Positions 33,494 to 42,599 are shown, counted from the first letter of the stretch. The stretch: 64,000 nt of DNA from Bacillota bacterium (GCA_023442775.1 JAEZXH010000010.1:1-64000), one strand, 5' to 3'. Notes: a model not told the origin generated them from the sequence alone. Numbers and translations are program-made.

Positions 33494-35449
33494 ATGGGTT
33501 TCATCAAAAACCCTCACGTGGCGAAGGTCTTGCCCCTTCTCCTTCAAGATAAAACCACAAAGCACCCCATCATCTGGGCGACGGACACCTATGCCCACTT
33601 GGGAGGGGAATTCACCGACACCGCCCCAATCCGCCCCGAGGCCCTCCTCTGGCACCCGGAGCTCTTGCGCCCCCGGATTCAAAAATCCCAGGAAGACCAA
33701 CAGAGCCGGACGAGAAAGCGCGCCGAAGTCTTCACCCCCGCCTGGCTCTGTAACGCCATGGTCAATGCCCTCGACGCCGACTGGTTCTCCCAAGACGCGG
33801 TCTTTACCAAGGAAGAGAAAGACGGCACCTGGACTACCGTGGAGGCCCCCATCCCCTTTCCCGAGGACAAATCTTGGCGGGACTACGTGGACTCCCGGCG
33901 ACTGGAGATGACCTGCGGAGAGGCGCCATTTCTCGTCTCCCGCTACGACGCCTCCACCGGGGACTTCATCGCCTCGCCGAAGCGGCGCATCGGCATCCTC
34001 GACCGAAAACTGCGGGTGGTGAACGAGAACACTAACGAGGAAGAGGAGTGGCTCTTCTGGACCTTTCGGGCCTACGAGGCCTGTTACGGCTACGAGGTCC
34101 AAGGGGATAGCCTCCTCATTGCGAGGATCAATCTCCTTCTCACCTTCGTCGACGTCTACGAAGAGCGGTGGGGACGAGTGCCCGAAGAGGGGCTCCTTCG
34201 AAAACTCGCCAATAAGATTTCCTGGAACCTCTGGCAGATGGACGGCCTCACCGGCACGGTCCCTCTGGGAAAACCCGGGGGAGGCTACGAACAGCTGAGC
34301 CTCTTTCACTCCCCCGACGACACCCCCATCGCAGCCCCCTGCACCCTCTACGACTGGAGACGACGCACCCCCCTCACCCTCGGACAGATCAAGGAGATGA
34401 GAGCCATGAAGAAAAAACTCTTTGACTACGTCATCGGCAATCCCCCCTATCAGGAGGATTTTAACAACTCCGGCGACAACAAGAACTACGCCAAACCCGT
34501 CTACAACCTCTTTATGGACGCCGCCTATGAGGTCTCAGACAAGGTGGAACTCATCCACCCGGCACGATTCTTGTTTAATGTCGGAAGTACTCCAAAAGAC
34601 TGGAACCGTAAAATGCTCGACGACCCCCACTTTAAGGTCTTGCGCTACGAGCCAAAAAGTGTCGTGTTTTTTGACAACGTAGATATTAAGGGTGGCGTCG
34701 CCATTACGTATCGAGACACCACGAAGGACTTTGGCCCGATTTCAACATTTACAGCTTTTCCTGAACTCAATGGTATCGTCAAAAAAGCTGCAGCTTCTTC
34801 CGAAGAGGAAAGCCTTGCTTCCATTGTCTATACCCAGACACGTTTTGATTTAGAAAAACTTTATGAGGAGCACCCCGAATGTCGTAAAGCCATCGGCTCG
34901 GGCGGAAAAGATAAAAGATTGCGGAACAATACCTTCGATAAGATTCCCCTCTTTACCGATGAGCCTCAAGATGAGTCCGACATAAAAATTCTCGGTCTTC
35001 AAAAAAATAAACGCGTCTGGAAATACATCCCCGCCCGCTTCATCGACCAGTCCCACGAGAACTTGAACTTTTATAAAGTTTTTGTGCCCGCAGCCAATGG
35101 CTCTGGAGCTCTCGGAGAAGTGTTATCTACGCCCGTGATCGGGCTACCCGTAATCGGGCATACGCAAACTTTTATAAGTTTGGGTGTTTTTGAAACTAAA
35201 GAAGAAGCGCAAGCTCTCATGAAATACATTAAGACTAAATTTGCACGCGCAATGTTAGGCGTGCTGAAAGTTACGCAGCACAATGATAGAGGCGTATGGC
35301 GACTTATCCCCCTCCAAGACTTCACCCCACAAAGTGACATCGACTGGACGCAGTCCGTAGCGGACATCGACAGACAACTCTATAAAAAGTACGGTCTCTC
35401 CCCCGAAGAGATTGACTTCATCGAGACCCACGTGAAGGAGATGGTGTGA
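33494..35449 (+). CDS. Divergent N6-adenine DNA methyltransferase (Eco57I-like, restriction-modification)
   Basis: The 651-residue protein resembles Eco57I-type adenine methyltransferases. It has a motif X-like RAEVFTP at 77-82, a variant SAM motif I LEMTCGEAPFL at 137-147 in place of the usual DPxCGSG, a QGDSLLIARINLL segment near 203, and the catalytic motif IV NPPY at 316-319. The following C-terminal half should be the target recognition domain. That half (about 34560-35300) has only 35-42 percent GC in sampled lines, against 65 percent in 33901-33960. The ATG at 33494 has AAAGGAG eight bases upstream; a start at 33476 would lack one. It is coupled (TGATG) to the helicase-nuclease gene and presumably marks host DNA. 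Confidence 0.85.
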   Translation: MGFIKNPHVAKVLPLLLQDKTTKHPIIWATDTYAHLGGEFTDTAPIRPEALLWHPELLRPRIQKSQEDQQSRTRKRAEVFTPAWLCNAMVNALDADWFSQDAVFTKEEKDGTWTTVEAPIPFPEDKSWRDYVDSRRLEMTCGEAPFLVSRYDASTGDFIASPKRRIGILDRKLRVVNENTNEEEEWLFWTFRAYEACYGYEVQGDSLLIARINLLLTFVDVYEERWGRVPEEGLLRKLANKISWNLWQMDGLTGTVPLGKPGGGYEQLSLFHSPDDTPIAAPCTLYDWRRRTPLTLGQIKEMRAMKKKLFDYVIGNPPYQEDFNNSGDNKNYAKPVYNLFMDAAYEVSDKVELIHPARFLFNVGSTPKDWNRKMLDDPHFKVLRYEPKSVVFFDNVDIKGGVAITYRDTTKDFGPISTFTAFPELNGIVKKAAASSEEESLASIVYTQTRFDLEKLYEEHPECRKAIGSGGKDKRLRNNTFDKIPLFTDEPQDESDIKILGLQKNKRVWKYIPARFIDQSHENLNFYKVFVPAANGSGALGEVLSTPVIGLPVIGHTQTFISLGVFETKEEAQALMKYIKTKFARAMLGVLKVTQHNDRGVWRLIPLQDFTPQSDIDWTQSVADIDRQLYKKYGLSPEEIDFIETHVKEMV

Positions 35450-38400
35450 TGAAAGAGCTTCGTCTTGACACCTTCGAGCACCTCGTCCCCCAGTGCTACG
35501 CCTATGTGACCCCCGGGGTGGCCAAACACGAGGGGTGGACGAAAATCGGCTACACCACGAGAGACGTGGAGGAGCGGATCCTCGAGCAGACCCGCACCGT
35601 GGGCCTCGATGCAGACATCTGTTGGTCCCGCCTCGCCACCTATACGAAAAAGCCCTTCGGCACCTTCACCGACAAGGAGTTTCACGCCTATCTAGAACAC
35701 CAAGGGATTGAGAGAGAGCCCCACCGGGAGTGGTTTCACATCGACCCCGACACCGCCGAGAAGCTCTTCGCCGACTTTAGTGCCCACGATGGCCACCTGG
35801 CAAAGGGCGACGCCCCCATCTCCTATCGCCTGCGAAAGGAGCAGGAGGAGGCGGTGAGCCGTACCCTCTCCTACTTCAAGACCCATGACGAGGGAAAGTT
35901 TTTGTGGAACGCAAAACCGCGCTTTGGGAAGACCCTCGCCGCCTATGACCTCATCAAACGCCTCGGCGCCGAAAAAGTCCTCGTCATCACCAACCGCCCC
36001 GCGGTGGCTCAGTCCTGGGTCGACGACTACAACACCTTCCTCGGCCCCTCCTCTGGCTACGTTTTCGTCTCTCACTTGAAGAACATTCAAGGGGCGAAGA
36101 ACGTCTACACGCGGGAGGAATACCTAAAGAGCCTCAGCGACGAAGAGAAAAACCTCATCGAGTTCGTAAGCCTCCAAGACATCAAGGGGTCCATCTACTT
36201 CGGCGGCGAGTTCGACAAACTCTCAGAACTTCGCGCCGATGGGGGGATTCATTGGGACCTTCTCATCATCGACGAATCCCACGAAGGGGTCGCCACCGAG
36301 AAGACCGATGTGGCCTTGGATCGCATCAAGAGAAAGGCCACCCTTCACCTCTCGGGAACCCCCTTTAAGGACCTGGCGAACCAAACCTTTCCCGAGGAGG
36401 CGATCTACAACTGGACCTATGCCGACGAGCAGGGGCGCAAAGCCTCTTGGGGGGAGCGCGAAGAAGAGCGGGGGGAGGAGAATCCCTATGAAACTCTTCC
36501 CGAACTCCAACTCTACACCTACCAGATGTCGGAAGTCCTCCGAGATACCCTCCTCGACGGGGTGTCCATCGACGAGAAGGAGGTCGAAAAAGTCGCCTTT
36601 GATCTCAACGAATTCTTTTCCACGAAGGAAAACGGAGAATTTGTCTACGACGATGCGGTAAATAAGTTCCTCGACGCCCTAACGAAGAATCCTCGCTTCC
36701 CCTTCTCCACCGACGAACTTCGCGCAGAGCTCGCCCACACCTTCTGGCTCCTCGACAGGGTCAATAGTGCGAAGGCCCTGGCGAAAAAGCTCCAGGTGCA
36801 TCCCTATTTCAAGGACTACAAAGTGGTCGTCGCCGCGGGAGACGGGCGGACCGAGGGGATGGACGAGGAGGCGAAGCAGGAGCACTCCCTGAAAAAGGTC
36901 CGCGACGCCATCGCCAACAAGGAGAACGCCCCGACCATCACCCTCTCCGTGGGCCAGCTCACCACCGGGGTCACCGTTCCCGAGTGGACGGCGGTCCTCA
37001 TGCTCTGCAACATGACGAGCCCGGCTCTCTACATGCAGGCCGCCTTCCGGGCCCAAAACCCCTGGGTGCGCCCCACCGCCATGGGGATGGTGATGAAGAA
37101 GCGGGCCTATGTCTTTGACTTCGACCCGGCGAGAACCCTCACCATCTTCGACGAATTCGCCAACGACCTCATTCCCGCCCACGCCACGGGGCATCTCACC
37201 CAGGCCGAGCGCAAGGACAACGTCCGAGAACTCTTAAACTTCTTCCCGGTCTACGGCGAGGACGAGGAGGGGGAGATGGTCCTTCTCGACGCGGAGAGGG
37301 TCCTCACCATTCCCCGACGCATCCACGCCCGCGAGGTGGTGGACCGCGGGTTTATGTCGAATTTCCTCTTTGCCAACATCGGGGCCATCTTCTCCGCCCC
37401 GAAGGAGGTGGTGGAGGTCATCAACCGCTTCCAGCCCGTGGACGCACCGAAATCGAGTCGTCCCTTGGAGATTGACGAGAATACCCGCGCCGAACTCTAC
37501 CTCAACGACAAAGGGGAGGTGGAGATGCCCGAGGAGGTGGTCATCGGCCTTTCGAAGGACATCTTTGGGGAGAAAATCTACTCCCCGATGGCTCAACTCG
37601 TCGAAGAGAAGACCGAGGAGCTTCAGGACACCTCAGCCGAGGAGATTCTCGAGAAAAAGAATCCCGCGAAGGACCTGACCAAACTCTTTGCCGGTCCGAT
37701 GACAGACATCGTTCTCGACACTTTGAAGGAGAAAGCCCCCTTCCCGGTGAAAACCTCCACCGCCAACGCCATCTCTCGGAGTATCCACGACGCCGTTGGC
37801 CAAGAGGTGCGCGAAGTGGTGACAGACTACACTGTTGAGAAGAATCAGCGAGAGCGCGCCTTCCAAAAGCGTCTTCAGAGGGCCCAAGAGGAGAAGGTGC
37901 CGATGGCAGAGATTGCTGCTATGAGGGAAGAGCACGAGAAGGGGTTGGCAGACCTGAAACAGTCCGCGAAGACAAGGCTCAAGGAGAAGATCGAAACCCA
38001 CGAGTTCATCTCCTCTATCTACCAGGACGCAACAGAAATCGGAGTCAAGGACAAATCGGAGAACGAGAGAAAATCCTACGAGGACGCCATCCGGGACCAC
38101 CTCCGCGGCTTCTCCCGCACCATTCCCGCCTTCCTCATGGCCTATGGAACAGAGGATACCACCCTCGCAAATTTTGACTCCCTTGTCCCCGATCACGTCT
38201 TCCTCGAGGTCACCTACAATCCCCAAGCAAAGGAAGGAATCACCCTTAAAGACTTTCGCCTCCTCCGCGACGGCGGTGAATTTAAGAAAGACGGCGAAAT
38301 CGTCCACTTCCCGGGACACCTCTTTGACGAGGTGGTCTTTAATGACGCCGTGGCAGAGTTTATGCGGCGCAAAAAGGAGCTGGCGAACTACTTCGACGAG

Positions 38401-38862
38401 TCCCAGGAGAAGGACATCTTCGACTACATCCCCCCTCAGCGCACGAACCAAATCTTCACCCCAAGGGCAGTGGTCAAGGAGATGGCAGATCTTCTTGAGA
38501 AGGAAAATCCCGGCTGCTTCGGCGACCCGGAGGCGACCTTCGCCGACCTCTACATGAAGTCGGGGATGTACATTACCGAGATTGTGAAACGCCTCTTCCG
38601 AAGCGAGGCAATGAAAGCCCGATTCCCCGACGACCACGCCCGCCTCATCCACATCTTCAATCACCAGGTCTATGGCTGTGCGCCGACGGAGCTCATCTAT
38701 AAAATCTGCGAGAACTACATCCTCGGCTTCTCCGAGGAGCTTCCCATCAAGGAGCACCACATCCGCCGCTTCGATGTACTGGAATGCTTGAAGGGGGAAG
38801 AGAGTTTTGAAGAGGCTCTTCAGAAGGTCTTTGGAATTTCCAAATCGTCTTCTCCCCACTAA
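35449..38862 (+). CDS. GIY-YIG nuclease / SF2 helicase fusion with methyltransferase-like tail (restriction subunit)
   Basis: The 1,137-residue protein combines several modules. Residues about 14-98 form a T5orf172/GIY-YIG-like nuclease domain (CYAYVTP.., GWTKIGYTTRDVEERILEQ, EWFHI). Residues about 125-600 form a superfamily 2 ATPase with a Walker A-like KPRFGKT at 156-162, DESH at 275-278, SGTP and TTGVTVPEWTAV followed by QAAFRAQNP. A charged, probably coiled region follows around 720-820. The end (from about 1,000) has IFTPRAVVKEMADLL and DLYMKSGMYITEI, resembling motifs X and I of N6 methylases without NPPY. An ATP-dependent, modification-sensitive restriction enzyme is inferred. The ATG at 35449 overlaps the methylase stop; a GTG at 35446 is the alternative. 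Confidence 0.85.
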   Translation: MKELRLDTFEHLVPQCYAYVTPGVAKHEGWTKIGYTTRDVEERILEQTRTVGLDADICWSRLATYTKKPFGTFTDKEFHAYLEHQGIEREPHREWFHIDPDTAEKLFADFSAHDGHLAKGDAPISYRLRKEQEEAVSRTLSYFKTHDEGKFLWNAKPRFGKTLAAYDLIKRLGAEKVLVITNRPAVAQSWVDDYNTFLGPSSGYVFVSHLKNIQGAKNVYTREEYLKSLSDEEKNLIEFVSLQDIKGSIYFGGEFDKLSELRADGGIHWDLLIIDESHEGVATEKTDVALDRIKRKATLHLSGTPFKDLANQTFPEEAIYNWTYADEQGRKASWGEREEERGEENPYETLPELQLYTYQMSEVLRDTLLDGVSIDEKEVEKVAFDLNEFFSTKENGEFVYDDAVNKFLDALTKNPRFPFSTDELRAELAHTFWLLDRVNSAKALAKKLQVHPYFKDYKVVVAAGDGRTEGMDEEAKQEHSLKKVRDAIANKENAPTITLSVGQLTTGVTVPEWTAVLMLCNMTSPALYMQAAFRAQNPWVRPTAMGMVMKKRAYVFDFDPARTLTIFDEFANDLIPAHATGHLTQAERKDNVRELLNFFPVYGEDEEGEMVLLDAERVLTIPRRIHAREVVDRGFMSNFLFANIGAIFSAPKEVVEVINRFQPVDAPKSSRPLEIDENTRAELYLNDKGEVEMPEEVVIGLSKDIFGEKIYSPMAQLVEEKTEELQDTSAEEILEKKNPAKDLTKLFAGPMTDIVLDTLKEKAPFPVKTSTANAISRSIHDAVGQEVREVVTDYTVEKNQRERAFQKRLQRAQEEKVPMAEIAAMREEHEKGLADLKQSAKTRLKEKIETHEFISSIYQDATEIGVKDKSENERKSYEDAIRDHLRGFSRTIPAFLMAYGTEDTTLANFDSLVPDHVFLEVTYNPQAKEGITLKDFRLLRDGGEFKKDGEIVHFPGHLFDEVVFNDAVAEFMRRKKELANYFDESQEKDIFDYIPPQRTNQIFTPRAVVKEMADLLEKENPGCFGDPEATFADLYMKSGMYITEIVKRLFRSEAMKARFPDDHARLIHIFNHQVYGCAPTELIYKICENYILGFSEELPIKEHHIRRFDVLECLKGEESFEEALQKVFGISKSSSPH

Positions 38863-38891
38863 AAAAGAGACCCGCTCGGGTCTCTTTTTTC
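38861..38891. terminator. Bidirectional terminator after the R-M pair
   Basis: AAAAAAGAGACCCG-CT-CGGGTCTCTTTTTT, a perfect stem with T runs on both strands. Confidence 0.92.
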
Positions 38892-38910
38892 ATTGCATTC
38901 TTATGAAGGA

Positions 38911-39756
38911 TCACAAAGGATGCACCGACGTGATCACAGAAAACAAGAACTCATAGAGAAGAAGAAGTCCTAGTGGAACGCCCACATAGGAAAAAGACAC
39001 CGCTGGAGGATCCACCGATAGGCCTCCTTCCCAGGTCAGTTTTTTACGGACTCCCAGCACGACCAGAAGAATGATCCCCAAGAGTGCCAAGATGGCGATG
39101 ACAGGTGCCATGGACCGATAGAGTTCACTACAGGTGACGAAGATGTTGTTCAGCACATGAAGAATGATCGCATTGCGCAGTCCATAATGATACTTCGCAT
39201 AACCAAAGACCAGACCACACCCTGCAGCGGCAATGGCCTGATAGAGATCATGATGCATAAATCCAAAGAGAATCGCTGAAAAAATCACAGCCCGCTTCGC
39301 CCCGTAGGGTTCTAAGAGATGTTGCACCCCTCCTCGATAGATGATCTCTTCAATGGCAGGTCCGATGATGCAGCTATAGACCACAAACATAGGCGTATTT
39401 TGTACGATCAAATCCTCCATGTTTGAGTTCTTCGCCGTCCATCCTAGTGCCTTGAGAAGGGTTTCTATGGGAAGAGTTAGCATAGCTCCGAGAAAATTTA
39501 ATGCGACACAGCAGAGGAAGAGGAGAAGAATCACCTTGAGAGAGATCCACCGACTCCGACGAATCTCCTCGAGATAATCCTCCACCCCTCGCCCCCACAG
39601 CACCAAGGGCAAGACGGCGCAAATCGCTGAAATGAGAAGATAGAGCCCCTCATCTCGAATCAGCCCCGAACGCATGAGCCCTTGGGACACCCCGAGGAAG
39701 ATAAAGGTTTGTAACCAAAGGGCGATGAGAATTTTTTTAATCTTTTGACTACTCAC
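38911..39756 (-). CDS. CPBP-family intramembrane metalloprotease
   Basis: The 281-residue protein has about eight hydrophobic segments and the CAAX-protease/bacteriocin-processing (CPBP) motifs: EEIIYRGG (EExxxR), FGFMHHD and HVLNNIF, which supply the zinc-binding glutamates and histidines. Members process lipidated peptides, bacteriocins or act in immunity; the substrate here is unknown. The start is GTG with AAGGAG six bases upstream. Codon and base usage is somewhat more AT-rich than neighbouring housekeeping genes. It lies beside the restriction system but in the opposite direction. Confidence 0.9.
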   Translation of the reverse strand: MSSQKIKKILIALWLQTFIFLGVSQGLMRSGLIRDEGLYLLISAICAVLPLVLWGRGVEDYLEEIRRSRWISLKVILLLFLCCVALNFLGAMLTLPIETLLKALGWTAKNSNMEDLIVQNTPMFVVYSCIIGPAIEEIIYRGGVQHLLEPYGAKRAVIFSAILFGFMHHDLYQAIAAAGCGLVFGYAKYHYGLRNAIILHVLNNIFVTCSELYRSMAPVIAILALLGIILLVVLGVRKKLTWEGGLSVDPPAVSFSYVGVPLGLLLLYEFLFSVITSVHPL

Positions 39757-39780
39757 AAATTTCTCCTTCGTCCACGCCTC

Positions 39781-41067
39781 TTATTTCTTGGGAATGAGTC
39801 GATCTTGACCGCCCATGTAGGGTTGAAGGGGGGCGGGGATTTTCACGCTGCCGTCTTTTTGCAAGAGGTTTTCCAAGAAGGCAATGAGCATCCGTGGCGG
39901 TGCGACCACCGTATTGTTCAAGGTGTGAGCGAAGTAGTTGCCCTTTTCCCCACGGAGGCGAATCCCGAGGCGACGGGCTTGGGCGTCTCCCAAGTTGGAG
40001 CAGCTTCCTACTTCAAAGTACTTGTTTTGACGGGGGGAGAAGGCTTCGACGTCGAGGCTCTTCACCTTCAAATCCGCCAGGTCCCCACTGCAGCACTCCA
40101 GGGTGCGCACGGGAATCTCAAGGCTTCTGAAGAAGTCCACGGTGTTCTTCCAGAGTTGGTCGAACCAATAGGGGCTCTCCTCGGGTTTGCAGATGACCAC
40201 CATCTCCTGCTTTTCGAATTGGTGAATCCGATAGACGCCACGCTCTTCGATGCCGTGGGCGCCGACTTCCTTCCGGAAACAGGGGGAATAGGAGGTGAGG
40301 CACTGGGGCATGGTCTCCTCGTCTTGAATGGTGTCGATGAATTTCCCGATCATCGAGTGCTCACTGGTGCCGATGAGGTAGAGGTCCTCCCCTTCGATTT
40401 TGTACATCATGTTTTCCATTTCGGCGAAGCTCATGACCCCGGTAACCACTTGGGAGCGAATCATGAAGGGGGGCACGTAGTAGGTGAAGCCACGGTCGAT
40501 CATGAAATCCCGGGCGTAGGCGAGGATGGCGGAATGGAGTCGGGCGATGTCGCCTTTTAAGTAATAGAAGCCGTTGCCAGAGGTGCGGCGGGCGGCGTCT
40601 AGGTCCACGCCATCAAAGCGCTCCATAATATCAATGTGGTAGGGAATCTCATAATCGGGGATGATGGGCTCGCCGAACCGTTCAATTTCCACGTTCTCCT
40701 GGTCGTCCTTCCCGATGGGCACCGAGGGGTCGATGATGTTGGGGATGACGAGCATCTTTTCCCGGAGGTCCTTGGCGAGGGTCTTTTCTCTTTCCTCGAG
40801 CTCTTCCAGTTCTCTGTTGATGTCGCCGACCTTGGCCTTCACTTCGTTTGCCTTTTCAATCTCCTTCTTCGCCATGAGGGCGCCGATTTCCTTGGAGATC
40901 TTGTTGCGCTCCCCGCGCAGGGCGTCAGCTCTCGTCTTCGCCTCGCGAAGGGCTTCATCGAGGGAGACCACCTCGTCGACGAGGGGGAGTTTTTCCTCTT
41001 GGAATTTCTTCTTGATGTTTTCTTTCGTCTCTTCGACGTGCTCTCGCACCCATTTGATATCGAGCAT
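39781..41067 (-). CDS. serS: Seryl-tRNA synthetase
   Basis: The 428-residue class II synthetase charges tRNA-Ser. It has the long N-terminal antiparallel coiled-coil arm (about 30-100), motif 2 (CFRKEVGAHG.EERGVYRIHQF) and motif 3 (NNTVVAPPRMLIAFLEN). Length is typical. The ATG is preceded by an AGAAAGG site and lies 13 bases after a PH-domain gene. Both are downstream of a serine-specific T-box, so expression rises when tRNA-Ser is uncharged. Confidence 0.98.
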   Translation of the reverse strand: MLDIKWVREHVEETKENIKKKFQEEKLPLVDEVVSLDEALREAKTRADALRGERNKISKEIGALMAKKEIEKANEVKAKVGDINRELEELEEREKTLAKDLREKMLVIPNIIDPSVPIGKDDQENVEIERFGEPIIPDYEIPYHIDIMERFDGVDLDAARRTSGNGFYYLKGDIARLHSAILAYARDFMIDRGFTYYVPPFMIRSQVVTGVMSFAEMENMMYKIEGEDLYLIGTSEHSMIGKFIDTIQDEETMPQCLTSYSPCFRKEVGAHGIEERGVYRIHQFEKQEMVVICKPEESPYWFDQLWKNTVDFFRSLEIPVRTLECCSGDLADLKVKSLDVEAFSPRQNKYFEVGSCSNLGDAQARRLGIRLRGEKGNYFAHTLNNTVVAPPRMLIAFLENLLQKDGSVKIPAPLQPYMGGQDRLIPKK

Positions 41068-41079
41068 GGTATTTCCTTT

Positions 41080-41493
41080 CTAGTAAGCCCTTTTGATGGC
41101 GTCTACAGTATCCTTTGTAAGGTGTCCCTCGAGGACCGCATAGGCGAGGAGTTTGTCAATGGCCCGGACGTTGATGTCCTTCTTGAGGTTCAGCTTCATC
41201 TTCCCCACTCGGGTCCAAAGCTCCACCTCGGCAGTGAAATCCAAGGTCCCTGCGTTTTCCGAGGAGAACATGAGGATGGAGGAATAGGGGATGGTGAAGA
41301 CTTCAATCTTCTTTCCCGTCACTCCTTGGGCGTCTCGGATGATGAGGCGTCTGTCGGTAAATGTGGCACTGTCTCTTACGGTCTTAAAGGACCAGAGGGC
41401 CACTTCGCCCTCGATGAGAAGATCTTCCACGATCTCCGGCGTGGGAATCTCCTTGGAAAAGACCCAGGTGAGGGGACTCAAATCACTTGGCAT
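41080..41493 (-). CDS. Bacterial PH-domain protein (YokE/DUF1696-like)
   Basis: The 137-residue protein resembles the small bacterial pleckstrin-homology-like family: a beta-rich core containing LLIEGEVALWSFKTVRDSA, FTDRRLIIRDAQG, KKIEVFTIPYSSI and a final helix. No enzyme motif is present, and family function is unknown. The ATG at 41493 has AGGAGG four bases upstream, so the longer frame to 41556, which would run through the T-box terminator, is rejected. It is the first coding sequence after the serine T-box, ahead of serS. Confidence 0.85.
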   Translation of the reverse strand: MPSDLSPLTWVFSKEIPTPEIVEDLLIEGEVALWSFKTVRDSATFTDRRLIIRDAQGVTGKKIEVFTIPYSSILMFSSENAGTLDFTAEVELWTRVGKMKLNLKKDINVRAIDKLLAYAVLEGHLTKDTVDAIKRAY

Positions 41494-41514
41494 AGTTCCT
41501 CCTTTTGGGCACAC

Positions 41515-41695
41515 AAAAATCCCGCCCCTAAGGGACGGGATTTCCCGCGTTGCCACCCTTTTTCGCTTGCGCGCTCTTCATTAGAAAAAGGACTCCGAGG
41601 CGGATTCAAGAAGTCCCGTGACCTTCTCCCAGCGCCGAAGGCTCTCTTTACACGGGGGAGTTCCCTACTGCTCCTCTTCCTCGTCCTATGCGGTT
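41515..41695 (-). ncRNA. Serine-specific T-box leader
   Basis: The minus-strand leader has the T-box core AGGGTGGCAACGCG (41559-41546), which pairs with uncharged tRNA. It is followed by a terminator stem (AATCCCGTCCC / GGGGCGGGATT) with a T run at 41543-41515. Upstream, stem I closes with GGAC-GAGG pairing CCTC-GGA-GTCC. The specifier loop contains TCC at 41604-41602, a serine codon, matching downstream serS. An alternative antiterminator fold involves the T-box core and the 5' side of the terminator. Confidence 0.93.
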
Positions 41696-41703
41696 TGTGA
41701 CCT

Positions 41704-41731
41704 ATTATACCACAGGAAAATTTCTTGACAA
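41704..41731 (-). promoter_or_regulatory. Promoter of the T-box-PH-serS transcript
   Basis: TTGTCA and TATAAT with a 16-base spacer; TGG before TATAAT also gives an extended -10. Confidence 0.8.
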
Positions 41732-41734
41732 GCC

Positions 41735-42247
41735 TCAGTAGCGAAGAAGACTTTCCACATTGATGCCCTCGAGGGCCTTCCGGCCGCCTAAATCGGGTAG
41801 CTCAATGAGAAAGACGCAGCCCACCACGTCGCCTCCCAAGAACCGCACCATGTCTACCGTGGCCTTGGCGGTGCCCCCGGTGGCGAGGAGGTCGTCGACG
41901 ATGACCACTCGGTCTCCCTCTTTGATGGCGTCCTTGTGCATCTCCAAGGTGTCGGTGCCGTATTCCAAGGTGTAGGTGGCCTTCACCGTCTCCGCGGGAA
42001 GTTTTCCCGGTTTACGCACGGGGACGAAGCCACAGCCGTTCTTGTAGGCGACGGGGGCTCCGACGATGAACCCTCGGGCCTCAATCCCTAAGACCACGTT
42101 GGCGTCACAGGCCTTGGCCTTCTCGGCGAGCCAGTTGATCGCCTCTTGATAGGCGTCGGCGTCCGCCAAGAGGGGGGTGATGTCTCGGAAGGTGACCCCT
42201 TCTACGGGGACGTTTTCGATGGGGCGAATCTTCGCAGAAAGATCCAT
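41735..42247 (-). CDS. apt: Adenine phosphoribosyltransferase
   Basis: The 170-residue enzyme salvages adenine with PRPP to AMP. It shows GVTFRDITPLL, the adenine-site NVVLGIEARGFIVGAPVAYKNG, the EYGTDTLEMHKDAI loop and the PRPP motif VVIVDDLLATGGTAKA. Length and motifs are standard. The ATG has an AAAAGGAGA site. A terminator separates it from the upstream glutaredoxin gene. The serS T-box promoter lies just beyond its 3' end. Confidence 0.98.
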   Translation of the reverse strand: MDLSAKIRPIENVPVEGVTFRDITPLLADADAYQEAINWLAEKAKACDANVVLGIEARGFIVGAPVAYKNGCGFVPVRKPGKLPAETVKATYTLEYGTDTLEMHKDAIKEGDRVVIVDDLLATGGTAKATVDMVRFLGGDVVGCVFLIELPDLGGRKALEGINVESLLRY

Positions 42248-42263
42248 GAATTTCTCCTTTTCG

Positions 42264-42294
42264 GCAAAAAAGAGGCGCCGCAGCGGGCACCTCC
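42264..42294 (-). terminator. Terminator after the glutaredoxin gene
   Basis: GAGGTGCC-CGCTGC-GGCGCCTC (one G-T) followed by a run of six T on the minus strand. Confidence 0.85.
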
Positions 42295-42298
42295 ATCC

Positions 42299-42529
42299 TT
42301 ACTTATCCAGCAGCGTGTCGAGGCGAGCCTTGTCGAATCCGACGATTTCTTCCCCGCCGACGACGATGACGGGCACTCCCGTGTAGCCCTTGTCCATGAG
42401 CTCGGTGCGGGCAGCGGCGTCAGTTTGGACGTTCTTCTCTTCGAAGTCCACGCCCTTTTCCTTCAAGTAGTCCTTGGCCATAGTGCAATATGGGCAGGTG
42501 TTGCTGGTGTAGACGATAACTTTTTCCAC
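42299..42529 (-). CDS. Glutaredoxin-like protein (NrdH/YruB type)
   Basis: The 76-residue thioredoxin-fold protein has a CPYC redox centre at about residues 12-15, the cis-proline motif TGVPVIVVGG and a GFDKARL helix, typical of small glutaredoxin-like proteins. It probably reduces protein disulfides with electrons from a thioredoxin reductase. It is monocistronic, with an AGGGG-containing leader and its own terminator. Confidence 0.92.
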   Translation of the reverse strand: MEKVIVYTSNTCPYCTMAKDYLKEKGVDFEEKNVQTDAAARTELMDKGYTGVPVIVVGGEEIVGFDKARLDTLLDK

Positions 42530-42599
42530 AGTGTTCCCCTTTCTCTTCTCAAATGTCTATCCTCTTTATGCCCACTTCAGGGGCGGATGAAACAGCTTC

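Noticed and set aside
38911..39756. Third gene of the restriction system
   Set aside because: The CPBP protease is on the opposite strand beyond a strong bidirectional terminator, so there is no evidence that it belongs to the system.
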